A DNA stretch of 64,000 bases from Actinocatenispora comari. GTDB taxonomy: Bacteria; Actinomycetota; Actinomycetes; Mycobacteriales; Micromonosporaceae. The notes below the pieces were generated by a model, which saw nothing but the letters and a program-made list of their open reading frames with translations, was not told where the DNA came from and did no database searches. Position numbers and translations under genes: made by a program. This document shows positions 15,782-24,660 of this stretch, piece by piece. Within the stretch, counting starts at the first letter, position 1; every line of letters starts with the position of its first letter. Location of the stretch: contig NZ_BOPO01000033.1 in assembly GCF_017312725.1 (NCBI RefSeq), positions 1 to 64,000 of the forward strand, read 5' to 3'.

Positions 15782-17800
15782 TCAGCGGCGGAGGACGGCG
15801 ACACCGCGGGGAGCGAGCCGCACCTCGCTCAGCGGTACCGACGGGTCGGTGAGCAGGTCCGGCGCCGGCGCGGCGAGCGGTACGGTGGCCGGCTCGGTGG
15901 TGTGGTTGAGCAGCACGACGTGGTCGCCGCGGATCCCCGCCTGCACCCCGTCGGGCAGGTTCGGCAGCACCGGCTCGACGCCCGCGGTGGCGCGTGCGGC
16001 GTCGAGCACGGTCCGCATCGTGGCCGGATCCGGCCGGGTGCCGAGGTACCAGGCGGTGCCGGCACCGCGGCGGTGCCGGGTGATCGCCGGCCGGCCGGCG
16101 AGTTCCCCGTCGGCGAAGGTGGCCAGCACCTCGGCGCCCTCGGGTTCGATCCACTCCGACCAGAGCGTGCCGTGACCGTCCGGTGTGGACAGCGCGCCGG
16201 TCAGGCCGATGGTGCCGCCGGTCGCCAGCGGCCAGAACTCGTCGATCCGCAGTCCGAGCAGCTCCCGCAGCGGTGCCGGGTACCCGCCGAGGTAGGCCCG
16301 GTCGTCGGCATCCACGATGCCGGTGAAGAAGGACACCACCAGGGTGCCGCCACCCTCCACGTAGGACGCCAGCCGGGCCGCCGCGGCCCGGTCCAGCAGG
16401 TACAGGTTGGGCACCACCACGAGCCGGTAGCCGGTCAGCTCGGCGGTCGGCGGTACCACGTCGCAGGCGACGTGCGCGTCGAACAGCGGCGCGTAGTGCG
16501 CCAGGTGCGCGTCCAGCAGGTTCAGGTCTCCGGACGGGTGCGAGTCGAGTTCCAGGCCCCACCAGGAGTTCCAGTCGTGCAGCAGCGCCACCTCGGCGTG
16601 CACGGTGGTGCCGAGCAGTTCCGGTACCGCGGCGAGCTCGTGGCCGAGCGCACGCACCTCCCGGTAGGTACGGGTGCTCGTGCCGCCGTGCGGCACCATC
16701 GCGGAGTGGAACTTCTCCGCCCCGCCGGCGGTCTGCCGCCACTGGAAGAACACCACCGCGTCGGCGCCCTGCGCCACCGCCTGCCAGCTCCACAGCCGCA
16801 TCAGGCCCGGTGCCTTGGGTGCGTTGCGTTCCCGCCAGTTCACCGCGGACGGCGCCTGCTCCATCAGCAGCCACGGCTGGCCGCCCTTCACCGACCGGAT
16901 CAGGTCGTACCCGAACGCCGCCTCGACGTGCGCCCGCGGATCGTACGGATCGGGGTAGGAGTCGATCGCCGCGACGTCCTGGTGCGGTGCCCAGCGGTAC
17001 CAGTCGAGCGCCTTCTGCACCAGCCCGACGTAGTTGGTCATGACCGGCACGTCCGGGGTGAGCCGGCGCAGGATCGACTTCTCGGCCAGGTAGCAGTCGA
17101 GCTGCGCGTCGGAGGAGAACCGGGCGAAGTCGATCTGCTGCGCCGGGTTGGGGAACGTCGGCGCCACCCGCGGCGGCAGGACCTCGGCGAAGTCGGCGTA
17201 CCGCTGAGCCCAGAACGTGGTGGACCAGGCGGCGTTGAGCGCCTCGATGTCGCCGTACTTCTCGATCAGCCAGCGGCGGAAGTCGGCGGCCGACACATCG
17301 CAGTAACAGGCCCGGACGTGGCAGGCGAACTCGTTGCCGACGTGCCACAGCGCCAGCGCCGGATGCCCCGCGTACCGGGTGGCGAGCCGCTCGACCAGCC
17401 GGCCGGCGTGCTCCCGGTAGACCGGGCTGGACGGGCAGAAGTGCTGCCGACCGCCCGGCGACAGGATCGTGCCGTCCGCGGTGCGCGGCAACGTCTCCGG
17501 GTACCGGTGGGCCAGCCACGGCGGCGGCGACGCGGTCATCGTGGCCAGGCACACCGACACCCCGGTCTCGGCCAGCCCGTCCATGACCGCGTCGAAGTAG
17601 CCGAAGTCGTACTCCCCCTCCCGGTGCTCGACCTCGGCCCAGGAGAAGATGCCCGCGGTGACCAGCGACACGCCGGCGTCGGCCATCAGCTTCAGGTCCT
17701 CGTCGCGTACCGCCTGCGGCCAGTGTTCCGGGTTGTAGTCGGCGCCGTAGCCGATCCGGCCCAGCCTGGCCCGGACCGCGGCCATCCGGTCGATGCTCAT
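15782..17800 (-). CDS. glycoside hydrolase family 42 beta-galactosidase
   Basis: 672 residues, cytoplasmic. GH42 beta-galactosidases hydrolyse terminal beta-D-galactosides with retention. The start IGYGADYNPEHWP is diagnostic. The acid/base glutamate is in ALWHVGNEF and the nucleophile glutamate in WLLMEQAPSAVNW; zinc-site cysteines occur in CHVRACYC. The trimerisation domain (GYRLVVVPNLYLLD, about 410-600) and a small C-terminal beta domain follow, with the usual family length. It is last in the leftward run after the ABC importer genes (37 bp from the permease), so the imported sugar is probably a galactoside oligomer. Absence of a signal peptide supports intracellular hydrolysis. Confidence 0.93.
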   Translation of the reverse strand: MSIDRMAAVRARLGRIGYGADYNPEHWPQAVRDEDLKLMADAGVSLVTAGIFSWAEVEHREGEYDFGYFDAVMDGLAETGVSVCLATMTASPPPWLAHRYPETLPRTADGTILSPGGRQHFCPSSPVYREHAGRLVERLATRYAGHPALALWHVGNEFACHVRACYCDVSAADFRRWLIEKYGDIEALNAAWSTTFWAQRYADFAEVLPPRVAPTFPNPAQQIDFARFSSDAQLDCYLAEKSILRRLTPDVPVMTNYVGLVQKALDWYRWAPHQDVAAIDSYPDPYDPRAHVEAAFGYDLIRSVKGGQPWLLMEQAPSAVNWRERNAPKAPGLMRLWSWQAVAQGADAVVFFQWRQTAGGAEKFHSAMVPHGGTSTRTYREVRALGHELAAVPELLGTTVHAEVALLHDWNSWWGLELDSHPSGDLNLLDAHLAHYAPLFDAHVACDVVPPTAELTGYRLVVVPNLYLLDRAAAARLASYVEGGGTLVVSFFTGIVDADDRAYLGGYPAPLRELLGLRIDEFWPLATGGTIGLTGALSTPDGHGTLWSEWIEPEGAEVLATFADGELAGRPAITRHRRGAGTAWYLGTRPDPATMRTVLDAARATAGVEPVLPNLPDGVQAGIRGDHVVLLNHTTEPATVPLAAPAPDLLTDPSVPLSEVRLAPRGVAVLRR

Positions 17801-17837
17801 GCCACCTCCACCGCGGACCCGCGCGCGCCGTCCGCGG

Positions 17838-18743
17838 TCATGCCTTGACGCTTCCCTCGGTCAGGCCGGATCGCCAGAACCGTTGCAGCACCACGATCAG
17901 GATCATCAGCGGGATCACCGAGACCAGCGCGCCACCCACCTCCAGCTGGTACAGCAGCGGCTGCCGGGACGCGAAACCCTGCCACGAGGTGAGCCCGAGC
18001 GTGATCGGGTACAGCTTCGTGTCGGACAGCATCACCAGCGGCAGGAAGTAGTTGTTCCAGATGCCCACGAACTGGAACAGGAACACCGTCACCAGCGCCG
18101 GCGACATGATCCGCAGCACGATCCGGCGGAAGATGGCGAACTCGCTCGCGCCGTCGATGCGGGCAGCCTCCAGCAGACCCGGCGGTACCGACGCGTCGGC
18201 GTAGATCCGGCACAGGTACACGCCGAACGGGCTGACGAAGCTCGGCAGCAGCACCGCCCAGTACGAGTTGGCCAGGTGTGCCTGCGCGAACAGCAGGTAC
18301 AGCGGCAGCGCGAGCGCGGTCTGCGGCAGCATCACGCCGGCCAGTACGGTGTTGAACACCGCCTCCCGGCCGCGGAACGAGAACCGGGCCAGGCCGTAGC
18401 CGGCGCCCGCGGCGAGCGCCGTCGCCACCAGCGCACCGCCACCGGCGTAGATGATGCTGTTCAGGCCCCAGCGCAGGTAGATGTGGCTGTCGAAGGAGAA
18501 CAGGTCGCCCAGGTTGGTGAGCAGTTGCGGGTGGGCGAACCACAGCCCGAAGCTGCCGAACAGGTCGGTGCTGTTCTTGGTCGCGGACACGATCAGCCAG
18601 TACACCGGGACCAGGAAGTAGATCGCGATCAGGCCGAGCACCGCGGTCAGGATGATCCGGGTGGACAGCGGGCCGTCGGACAACCGGCGCCGCTTGGCTC
18701 TGGGGTGGACGGTCGTGGTCGGCCGTTCCATCGTCGCGGTCAT
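17838..18743 (-). CDS. ABC sugar importer, inner permease (MalG/CUT1 family)
   Basis: 301 residues with six transmembrane helices; CUT1 family inner-membrane component. The EAA loop that contacts the ATPase is visible as LLEAARIDGASEFAIFRRIVLRIMSP. The start overlaps the previous permease by ATGA (18740-18743), so the two are translationally coupled. No ATPase gene is in the cluster, so a shared MsiK-type ATPase encoded elsewhere probably powers it, as is common in actinomycetes. Confidence 0.92.
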   Translation of the reverse strand: MTATMERPTTTVHPRAKRRRLSDGPLSTRIILTAVLGLIAIYFLVPVYWLIVSATKNSTDLFGSFGLWFAHPQLLTNLGDLFSFDSHIYLRWGLNSIIYAGGGALVATALAAGAGYGLARFSFRGREAVFNTVLAGVMLPQTALALPLYLLFAQAHLANSYWAVLLPSFVSPFGVYLCRIYADASVPPGLLEAARIDGASEFAIFRRIVLRIMSPALVTVFLFQFVGIWNNYFLPLVMLSDTKLYPITLGLTSWQGFASRQPLLYQLEVGGALVSVIPLMILIVVLQRFWRSGLTEGSVKA

Positions 18744-19636
18744 CCGCGCCTCCTGCCACCGACCAGCCGCAGGAACCCGAACGACAGTATCGCGGCGATC
18801 AACGCCAGCAACACCGCCTCGGCCGCGGCGTAGTTGTAGTTGTTGTTGGAAAACGCGTCCGCGTACGCGGCGATGTTCGGGGTGTAGGTGCTCGTCACGT
18901 TGGCGGTCAACGGTTGCAGCACCAGCGGTTCGGTGAACAGCTGCAGCGAGCCGATGATGGTGAACACGGTGGCGAGCACGATCGCCGGCCGGATCAGCGG
19001 CAGCTTGATGTGCCAGATCGCCTGCCAGGCGTTCGCCCCGTCGATCCGGGACGCCTCCATCAGGTCACCCGGTACCGCCTTGAGCTGCGCGATGATCACC
19101 AGCATGTTGTAGCCGGCGAACTGCCAGGTGACGATGTTCGCGATCGACCACAGCACGGTGTTCGGCCCGAGGAAGTCGGGGGTGAGCCCGAGGTGACCGC
19201 CGATCGACACCAGCGGGCTGATCCCCGGCGTGTACAGGAAGCCCCACAGGATCGAGGCGATGACGCCGGGCACCCCGTACGGCAGGAAGAACGCGGAGCG
19301 GAAGAACCGCACGCCGCGCGCGGACGCCGCGTCCAGCAGCAACGCCAGCACGGTCGCCAGCACGATCATCACCGGTACCTGCACCACCGCGTACCCGAGG
19401 ACCCGCAGCACGCTCTGCACGAACGCACCCTCGGCGAAGACCTTGGCGTAGTTGCCGAAGCCGGCGAACACCTGGTGGGTGCCGAGCTCGCCGTACAGGC
19501 CGGTGCGTTCGGTGCGGAACAGGCTCTGATAGAGCGCGTAGCCGATCGGTAGGACGAAGAACAGCAGGAAGAACAGGCAGAACGGGGCGAGGAACCAGAT
19601 GCCCGGGGAAAGCCGTCGTCGCTTGGTGGTCGCCAT
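18740..19636 (-). CDS. ABC sugar importer, inner permease (MalF/CUT1 family)
   Basis: 298 residues, six transmembrane helices. The EAA motif is LMEASRIDGANAWQAIWHIKLP. The start ATG at 19636 overlaps the binding-protein stop by one base (TGATG), giving tight coupling. It pairs with the MalG-like permease to form the channel for the sugar delivered by the lipoprotein encoded just upstream. Confidence 0.92.
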   Translation of the reverse strand: MATTKRRRLSPGIWFLAPFCLFFLLFFVLPIGYALYQSLFRTERTGLYGELGTHQVFAGFGNYAKVFAEGAFVQSVLRVLGYAVVQVPVMIVLATVLALLLDAASARGVRFFRSAFFLPYGVPGVIASILWGFLYTPGISPLVSIGGHLGLTPDFLGPNTVLWSIANIVTWQFAGYNMLVIIAQLKAVPGDLMEASRIDGANAWQAIWHIKLPLIRPAIVLATVFTIIGSLQLFTEPLVLQPLTANVTSTYTPNIAAYADAFSNNNYNYAAAEAVLLALIAAILSFGFLRLVGGRRRG

Positions 19637-20991
19637 CACCGCTCCTTTCCCGGTCCGGATGCCTTGAGCCCCTTGGCACGCAGGTCGTCCACGGTCTGCC
19701 GCTGCGCGGTGCGCAGCGCGTCGACGAGCCTGCCGCCGCTGTTGACCGCGCCGGCGATCGAGGCGTTCAGGTGGTCCAGCGTCGATGCCGTGGTGGGCAG
19801 CCACATCCAGCTGTCGTCGATCTGCTTGTCCGCCGCGGCGAAGATCTCGTTGTAGCGCTGACCGCCGAAGAACTTGTTCGGCCGGTCCAGGATCGTGCGG
19901 TGGTACGCGTTGTCCAGCGCCGGCCAGCCGTAGCCGCCCTTGATGAGCAGGTTGACGCTGTCCAGGTTGGTGTTGAGCCAGACCGCGAACCGCATCGCCT
20001 CCTCCGGGTACTGCGAGTTCGCCATCACCGCGGTCGACGAGCCACCCCAGTTCGCCGCGGCCGGGTGCGAGGAGTCCCACTGCGGCATCAGCGCCACCCG
20101 CCACTTCCCGGCGGTACCGGCGGCGTTGCCCATCAGCAGCGCGTCCCCCCACTGCGGCCCGACCCAGCTGACGATCTGGCCGCGCTGCAACTGCGCGAAC
20201 CAGCCGGACTGCATGTCCTGCTCGGCGAGGATCAGCTTCTCGTGCAGCAGCTCGTCCCAGTAGTCGCACATCCGGGTACTGCCGGGATCGGTCATGTCTA
20301 TCCGCCAGCTCTGCCCGCGCGCGGTGAACCAGTGCGCGCCGGCCTGCCAGGCCAGCCCCGTCTGGTACGCGGAGTTCGCCGGCGGGAACGCCATGATGTA
20401 CGCGTTCGGGTCCGCCTTGCGCACCTTGGCTGCGGCGTCCCGGTACTGCGGCCAGGTCTTCGGCACCTCGATGCCCCACTTGGCGAACAGGTCGGCGCGG
20501 TAGAACATCGCCATCGGCCCGGACGCCTGCGGCACGGTGCGGACCCGCTCGTCGAACACCCCCTGCCGCCACTGCCACGGCACGAACAGGTGCTCGTACT
20601 TCCCGATGCCGTAGCCGGTGAGGTCGAGCAGCCCGCCGTCGAGCATGAACGCCGGCAGGATGTGGTACTCGATCTGCGCCAGGTCCGGGGCGCCACCGGT
20701 GTGCACGGCGGCGTGCAGCTTCGCGTACCCGCCGCTGCCGCCCGGGATGATGGTGTCCAGGTGCACCTGCACGTCCGGGTTGCGCTTGTTCCACAGGTCG
20801 ACGGACGCGGCGATGCCGGGCACCCAGGACCAGAAGTTGAGCGTCACCCTCTCCCCGGGCCTGCGGTCCGACCGACCCGGTGGCGGCGCCACGCCGGTGC
20901 CGCAGCCGGCGAGCAGGCCGGTACCGGCCAGGGCCGTGGCGGCGCCGCCGGCCAGCACCGATCGTCGTGTCATCGCCCTTGGCGATCCCAT
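19636..20991 (-). CDS. ABC sugar importer, solute-binding lipoprotein
   Basis: About 451 residues. A TRRSVL twin-arginine-like start and a lipobox (GLLAGC near residue 29) mark a membrane-anchored lipoprotein, possibly Tat-exported. The mature part follows the CUT1 binding-protein fold (family 1): VTLNFWSWVPG, PDVQVHLD and GAPDLAQIEYH. ATG 20991 was chosen because AAAGGGG lies shortly upstream; ATG 20973 is also possible. It is the first gene of the leftward operon with the two permeases and the GH42 enzyme, so a beta-galactoside is the likely cargo. Confidence 0.88.
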   Translation of the reverse strand: MGSPRAMTRRSVLAGGAATALAGTGLLAGCGTGVAPPPGRSDRRPGERVTLNFWSWVPGIAASVDLWNKRNPDVQVHLDTIIPGGSGGYAKLHAAVHTGGAPDLAQIEYHILPAFMLDGGLLDLTGYGIGKYEHLFVPWQWRQGVFDERVRTVPQASGPMAMFYRADLFAKWGIEVPKTWPQYRDAAAKVRKADPNAYIMAFPPANSAYQTGLAWQAGAHWFTARGQSWRIDMTDPGSTRMCDYWDELLHEKLILAEQDMQSGWFAQLQRGQIVSWVGPQWGDALLMGNAAGTAGKWRVALMPQWDSSHPAAANWGGSSTAVMANSQYPEEAMRFAVWLNTNLDSVNLLIKGGYGWPALDNAYHRTILDRPNKFFGGQRYNEIFAAADKQIDDSWMWLPTTASTLDHLNASIAGAVNSGGRLVDALRTAQRQTVDDLRAKGLKASGPGKER

Positions 20992-21046
20992 CCTGGCCCC
21001 TTTCGGCGCATACCGACGCGGGATGGCTCCGAGCATCACCAGGGTG

Positions 21047-21096
21047 TGACATGCCTGTCAAGATGTATTCATAAAAAAAGACTTATCCTAGAGTGG
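21047..21096. promoter_or_regulatory. divergent promoter and operator of the galactoside island
   Basis: This A/T-rich patch contains an inverted repeat TGACA-N4-TGTCA (21047-21060), a leftward -35-like TTGACA (21056-21061 complement), an A7 run and a rightward -10-like TATCCT (21084-21089) 11 nt before the SDR start. The island's GntR regulator is the natural candidate to bind the TGACA-N4-TGTCA dyad and control both directions. Confidence 0.55.
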
Positions 21097-21100
21097 CGGC

Positions 21101-21868
21101 ATGGCAGCAGAGACGACCGCGCCGGGCAGGTTCCGGGGCCACACGGCGGTGGTGACCGGCGCCGCCCGCGGCATCGGCGCCGCCACCGCACACCGGCTCG
21201 CCGCCGAAGGCGCCCGGGTGGTGCTCACCGACGTCGACGACACCGGCGGGCAGGTCGCGGCGCGGATCGAGGCGGCCGGCGGGCAGGCGACGTTCGTCGC
21301 CGCGGACGTGGCGAGCGACGCCGACTGGGAGCGCGTCGCCACCGTCGCGCACCGGTACGGGCCGGTCGACGTGCTGGTCAGCAACGCGTTCTTCGACCCG
21401 GCCCGGCCGCTGCACGACACCACCCGGGACAGCTGGGACCGGCAGCTCGCGGTCTGCCTGACCGGCAGCTACCTGGCCGTCCGGACCTTCCTGCCGGACC
21501 TGCGCGAGCGGCGCGGCGCGGTCGTCGTCGTCTCCTCGGTGCACGCGCTGATCGGCCTGCCCGGCCACCCCGCGTACGCGGCGGCCAAGGGCGGGCTGAC
21601 CGCGCTCGGCCGGCAGCTCGCCGCCGAGTACGGCCCCGAGGTACGGGTCAACAGCGTGCTGCCCGGCCCGATCCTGACCGCAGCGTGGGACGACGTGGCC
21701 GACGACGACCGGGCCCGCAGCGTCGAGGCCACCGCGGCCAAGCGGTTCGGCGACCCGACCGAGGTCGCCGCGGTGATCGCGTTCCTCGCCTCGCCGGACG
21801 CCTCGTACGTGACCGGCGCCGCGGTCCCGGTCGACGGCGGCTGGTCCATCACGAAGGCGTCCGCATGA
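21101..21868 (+). CDS. SDR-family dehydrogenase, candidate galactose/aldose 1-dehydrogenase
   Basis: 255 residues, classical short-chain dehydrogenase. The cofactor motif is VVTGAARGIGAATA (about 18-31), with an acidic LTDVDD afterwards that favours NAD. The catalytic Ser lies in VVVVSSVHALIG and Tyr/Lys in HPAYAAAKGG, and the end is AVPVDGGWS. Its place as first gene of the dgoD operon, opposite a beta-galactosidase and importer, suggests it oxidises galactose (or a related aldose) to the lactone. That is inference from context; SDR substrates cannot be read from sequence. No lactonase gene is present. It overlaps the next gene by ATGA. Confidence 0.85.
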   Translation: MAAETTAPGRFRGHTAVVTGAARGIGAATAHRLAAEGARVVLTDVDDTGGQVAARIEAAGGQATFVAADVASDADWERVATVAHRYGPVDVLVSNAFFDPARPLHDTTRDSWDRQLAVCLTGSYLAVRTFLPDLRERRGAVVVVSSVHALIGLPGHPAYAAAKGGLTALGRQLAAEYGPEVRVNSVLPGPILTAAWDDVADDDRARSVEATAAKRFGDPTEVAAVIAFLASPDASYVTGAAVPVDGGWSITKASA

Positions 21869-22575
21869 CCGAGTACCCGGGCCGTGGGCTGCACGGCCAG
21901 ACCGTCGAGCTGATCGCGCACCGCATCCTGTCCGGCCGGCTCGCCGAGGGTGCCACGCTGGACATCCCGGCACTGGAGGCCGAGCTCGACGTGTCCCGTA
22001 CCGCGCTGCGCGAGGCGCTGAAGGTGCTGTCCGCCAAGGGACTCGTCGGCGCGCGGCAGAAGCGCGGCACGTTCGTCCGGCCGCGCGAGGCGTGGAACCT
22101 GCTCGACGGCGACGTGATGCGCTGGCAGTTCGCCGCACCGGCGGCCACCTGGACCCGGTTCCTCGGCGACCTGGCGGAGGTGCGTACGTTGCTGGAGCCG
22201 CCGGCCGCCCGGCTCGCCGCGACCCGGCGCACCGACGCCGACCTGGCCGAGTTGGACGCCGCACTGTCCGAGATGGACGGTGCCGTCGAGCCCGACGCCG
22301 CGGTCGCCGCCGACCTGCGGTTCCACCGGGCCCTGCTGGCCTGCACGCACAACGAGCTGCTCGGCCGGCTGGAGGTCGTGGTGGAACGCGCCCTCGCCGA
22401 ACGGGACCGGCTGGTACACGGCGGATCCGCGCCCGACCCGGTCCCCACCCACCGACCGGTGCTCGACGCGATCCGGGCCGGCGACCCGGACGGCGCCGAG
22501 ACGGCGATGTACGAACTGCTCACCGCGGCCAACCAGCACGCCGCGGCGCTGACCCGGGAAGCGGAGCGCGGATGA
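21865..22575 (+). CDS. GntR-family (FadR subfamily) regulator of the galactoside island
   Basis: 236 residues. The N-terminal winged helix (LDIPALEAELDVSRTALREALKVLSAKGLVGARQKRGTFV) and the alpha-helical FCD-type C-terminal domain (FLGDLAEVRTLLEPPAARLAA, DLRFHRALLACTHNELL) put it in the FadR/VanR group, which binds carboxylic acids at a metal site. A sugar acid such as galactonate would fit. It overlaps both neighbours by ATGA, so SDR, regulator and dgoD form one operon. Its likely target is the divergent region 21047-21096. Confidence 0.88.
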   Translation: MTEYPGRGLHGQTVELIAHRILSGRLAEGATLDIPALEAELDVSRTALREALKVLSAKGLVGARQKRGTFVRPREAWNLLDGDVMRWQFAAPAATWTRFLGDLAEVRTLLEPPAARLAATRRTDADLAELDAALSEMDGAVEPDAAVAADLRFHRALLACTHNELLGRLEVVVERALAERDRLVHGGSAPDPVPTHRPVLDAIRAGDPDGAETAMYELLTAANQHAAALTREAERG

Positions 22576-23714
22576 GGATCGCACGGATCGAGACGTTCCA
22601 GGTACCGCCGCGGTGGCTGTTCTGCCGGATCGAGACCGACGACGGGCTGGTCGGCTGGGGTGAACCGGTCGTCGAGGGCCGCGCCGAAGTCGTCCGTACC
22701 GCCGTCGAGGTCGCCGCCGAACACCTGCTCGGCGCCGACCCGCTGCGCATCGAGGACCACTGGCAGGTGCTGACCAAGGGCGGCTTCTACCGCGGCGGGC
22801 CGATCCTGTCCAGCGCCGTCGCCGGCATCGACCAGGCGCTCTGGGACATCGCCGGCCAGGCGTACGGCGTCCCGGTGTACGCGCTGCTCGGCGGCCCGGT
22901 GCGGGACCGGGTGCGGATGTACACCTGGGTCGGCGGCGACGAACCGGCCGAGATCACCGACTCGGTCGGCGCCGCCGTCGCGGCCGGGTTCACCGCCGTC
23001 AAGATGAACGGGTTCGGCCGGATCGGCCGTGCCGCCACGGTTTCCGACCTCGCCGGCCTGGTCGACCGGGTCGGCGCCGCCCGCGCCGTACTCGGGGACG
23101 AGCGGGACGTGGCCGTCGACTTCCACGGCCGGGTCGCCTGGCCCACCGCGCCCCGGGCGATCGCCGCCCTCGCCGACCTGCACCCGCTGTTCGTCGAGGA
23201 GCCGCTACCCCCCGAGTACGGCCACCAGCTGTCCCGGCTCACCGGTTCCACGGTGCCGATCGCGACCGGTGAACGGCTCTACTCCCGTACCGACTTCCTG
23301 CCCGCGCTGACCGCCGGGATCGCCGTCGCCCAGCCGGACCTCTCGCACGCCGGCGGCATCTCCGAGGTACGCCGGATCGGCGCGCTCGCCGAGACCTTCG
23401 ACGTGCCGCTCGCCCCGCACTGTCCACTCGGGCCGGTCGCGCTCGCCGCGTCGCTGCAGATCGACTTCGCCACGCCCAACGTGCTGATCCAGGAGCAGTC
23501 GATGGGCATCCACTACAACACCAGCAACGACCTGCTCGACTACGTCGCCGATCCGACCCCGTTCCGGTTCACCGACGGGTACGCGCTGCGCACCGAGACG
23601 CCCGGTCTCGGCGTGACGCTCGACGAGGCCGCCATCCGCGCCGCCGACGGCCGCGACCCGGGCTGGCACAACCCGATCTGGCGCCACCCCGACGGCGCGC
23701 TCGCCGAGTGGTGA
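22572..23714 (+). CDS. dgoD: D-galactonate dehydratase
   Basis: 380 residues, enolase superfamily; dehydrates D-galactonate to 2-keto-3-deoxygalactonate in the De Ley-Doudoroff pathway. It follows the E. coli DgoD pattern almost throughout: PPRWLFCRIETDDGLVGWGEP, GFYRGGPILSSAVAGIDQALWD, the metal/base segment VDFHGRVAWP, the metal glutamates in FVEEPL and ATGERLYSR, QPDLSHAGGI, and the catalytic histidine in APHCPLGPVALAAS, then LIQEQSMGIHYN and the end WHNPIWRHPDGALAEW. ATG 22572 overlaps the gntR stop. The kinase and aldolase needed downstream are not in this cluster; candidates lie at 42637-44407. Confidence 0.94.
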   Translation: MRIARIETFQVPPRWLFCRIETDDGLVGWGEPVVEGRAEVVRTAVEVAAEHLLGADPLRIEDHWQVLTKGGFYRGGPILSSAVAGIDQALWDIAGQAYGVPVYALLGGPVRDRVRMYTWVGGDEPAEITDSVGAAVAAGFTAVKMNGFGRIGRAATVSDLAGLVDRVGAARAVLGDERDVAVDFHGRVAWPTAPRAIAALADLHPLFVEEPLPPEYGHQLSRLTGSTVPIATGERLYSRTDFLPALTAGIAVAQPDLSHAGGISEVRRIGALAETFDVPLAPHCPLGPVALAASLQIDFATPNVLIQEQSMGIHYNTSNDLLDYVADPTPFRFTDGYALRTETPGLGVTLDEAAIRAADGRDPGWHNPIWRHPDGALAEW

Positions 23715-23727
23715 CCTCCGCCCCGAG

Positions 23728-23810
23728 CGCCGGGCCCTCCGACCATGAAGCGTGGTACGGCGTGTCTCGACCGACACGCCGTCGCGGCTCCAGGATCGAA
23801 GGGCCCGGCG
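23728..23810. terminator. bidirectional two-tier hairpin terminator
   Basis: An outer 11-bp stem (CGCCGGGCCCT 23728-23738 with AGGGCCCGGCG 23800-23810) encloses a perfect inner 10-bp stem (ACGGCGTGTC 23757-23766 with GACACGCCGT 23773-23782). It sits between the convergent dgoD and ehuA genes. Confidence 0.7.
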
Positions 23811-23823
23811 GCGGTGGGTGCGG

Positions 23824-24660
23824 TCAGCGCTCCTCGAGTACGGCGCGGAGGAACGTCTGGGTGCGCTCGTGCTCCGGGTTGGAGAAGATCTTGTCCGGCT
23901 GACCTTCCTCGACGATGCGACCCTTGTCGAACATCAGGATCCGGTTCGACACGTCCCGGGCAAACTGCATCTCGTGCGTGACGATCAGCATCGTGATGGT
24001 CGTCGACTGGGCGATGTCGCGCAGCACGTTGAGCACGTCGGCGACGAGCTCCGGGTCGAGCGCCGAGGTGACCTCGTCGAGCAGCAGCACGTCGGGCTGC
24101 ATGGCGAGCGCCCGGGCGATCGCCACCCGCTGCTGCTGACCGCCGGACAGCGAGGTCGGGTGCTGGTTGATCCGGTCGCCGAGCCCGACCAGGTCGAGCA
24201 GCTGCTTGGCCCGGTCGACCGCCTCCTCCTTCGACAGCCCGAGCACGTGAATCGGCGCCTCGGTGACGTTGTCCAGCACCTTCATGTTCGGGAACAGGTT
24301 GAACTGCTGGAAGACCATGCCGATCTTCTTGCGCACGGTGCGCAGGTAGCGCTCGTTCGCCGGGACGAGCTGGCTGCCGCGCTTCATGTGCGACAGCGGC
24401 TGGCCCTCGACGTACACGACGCCGCCGTTGACCTTCTCCAGCGTCATCAGCAGCCGCAGGATGGTGGTCTTGCCGGACCCGGACGGGCCGATCAGCGTGA
24501 CCCGCTCGCCCTGCGCGACCGAGAAGTCGAGGTGGTCGAGCACGATGTTGCTGCCGAACCGCTTGACCACCTGCTCGAACAGCACCATCGGCGTACCCTC
24601 GGGCAGCTTCGGTGCACTGTCCACAGCGGACAGATCGGGGATGTGGGGTTCAGTGGCCAA
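23824..24660 (-). CDS. ehuA: ectoine/hydroxyectoine-type ABC importer, ATPase
   Basis: 278 residues. The ABC motifs are complete: Walker A GPSGSGKTT, Q-loop VFQQFNLFPNM, signature LSGGQQQRVAIARAL, Walker B VLLLDEVTSALDP and H-loop TMLIVTHEMQFA. The polar amino-acid transporter family is clear. The long segment between Walker A and Q-loop (SHMKRGSQLVPANERYLRTV) is typical of EhuA. It is last in a four-gene operon, overlapping the permease stop by 11 bp. Uptake of ectoines as osmoprotectant or nutrient is the expected role; other compact cationic or zwitterionic solutes are possible. Confidence 0.85.
   Translation of the reverse strand: MATEPHIPDLSAVDSAPKLPEGTPMVLFEQVVKRFGSNIVLDHLDFSVAQGERVTLIGPSGSGKTTILRLLMTLEKVNGGVVYVEGQPLSHMKRGSQLVPANERYLRTVRKKIGMVFQQFNLFPNMKVLDNVTEAPIHVLGLSKEEAVDRAKQLLDLVGLGDRINQHPTSLSGGQQQRVAIARALAMQPDVLLLDEVTSALDPELVADVLNVLRDIAQSTTITMLIVTHEMQFARDVSNRILMFDKGRIVEEGQPDKIFSNPEHERTQTFLRAVLEER

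Noticed and set aside
15714-15810. Duplicated 25-bp block near the GH42 stop codon
   Set aside because: CGGCGGAGGAC-GG-GACACCGCGGG occurs at about 15716 and 15785, but the second copy is the coding end of the GH42 gene and the match is imperfect; likely simple local duplication without function.
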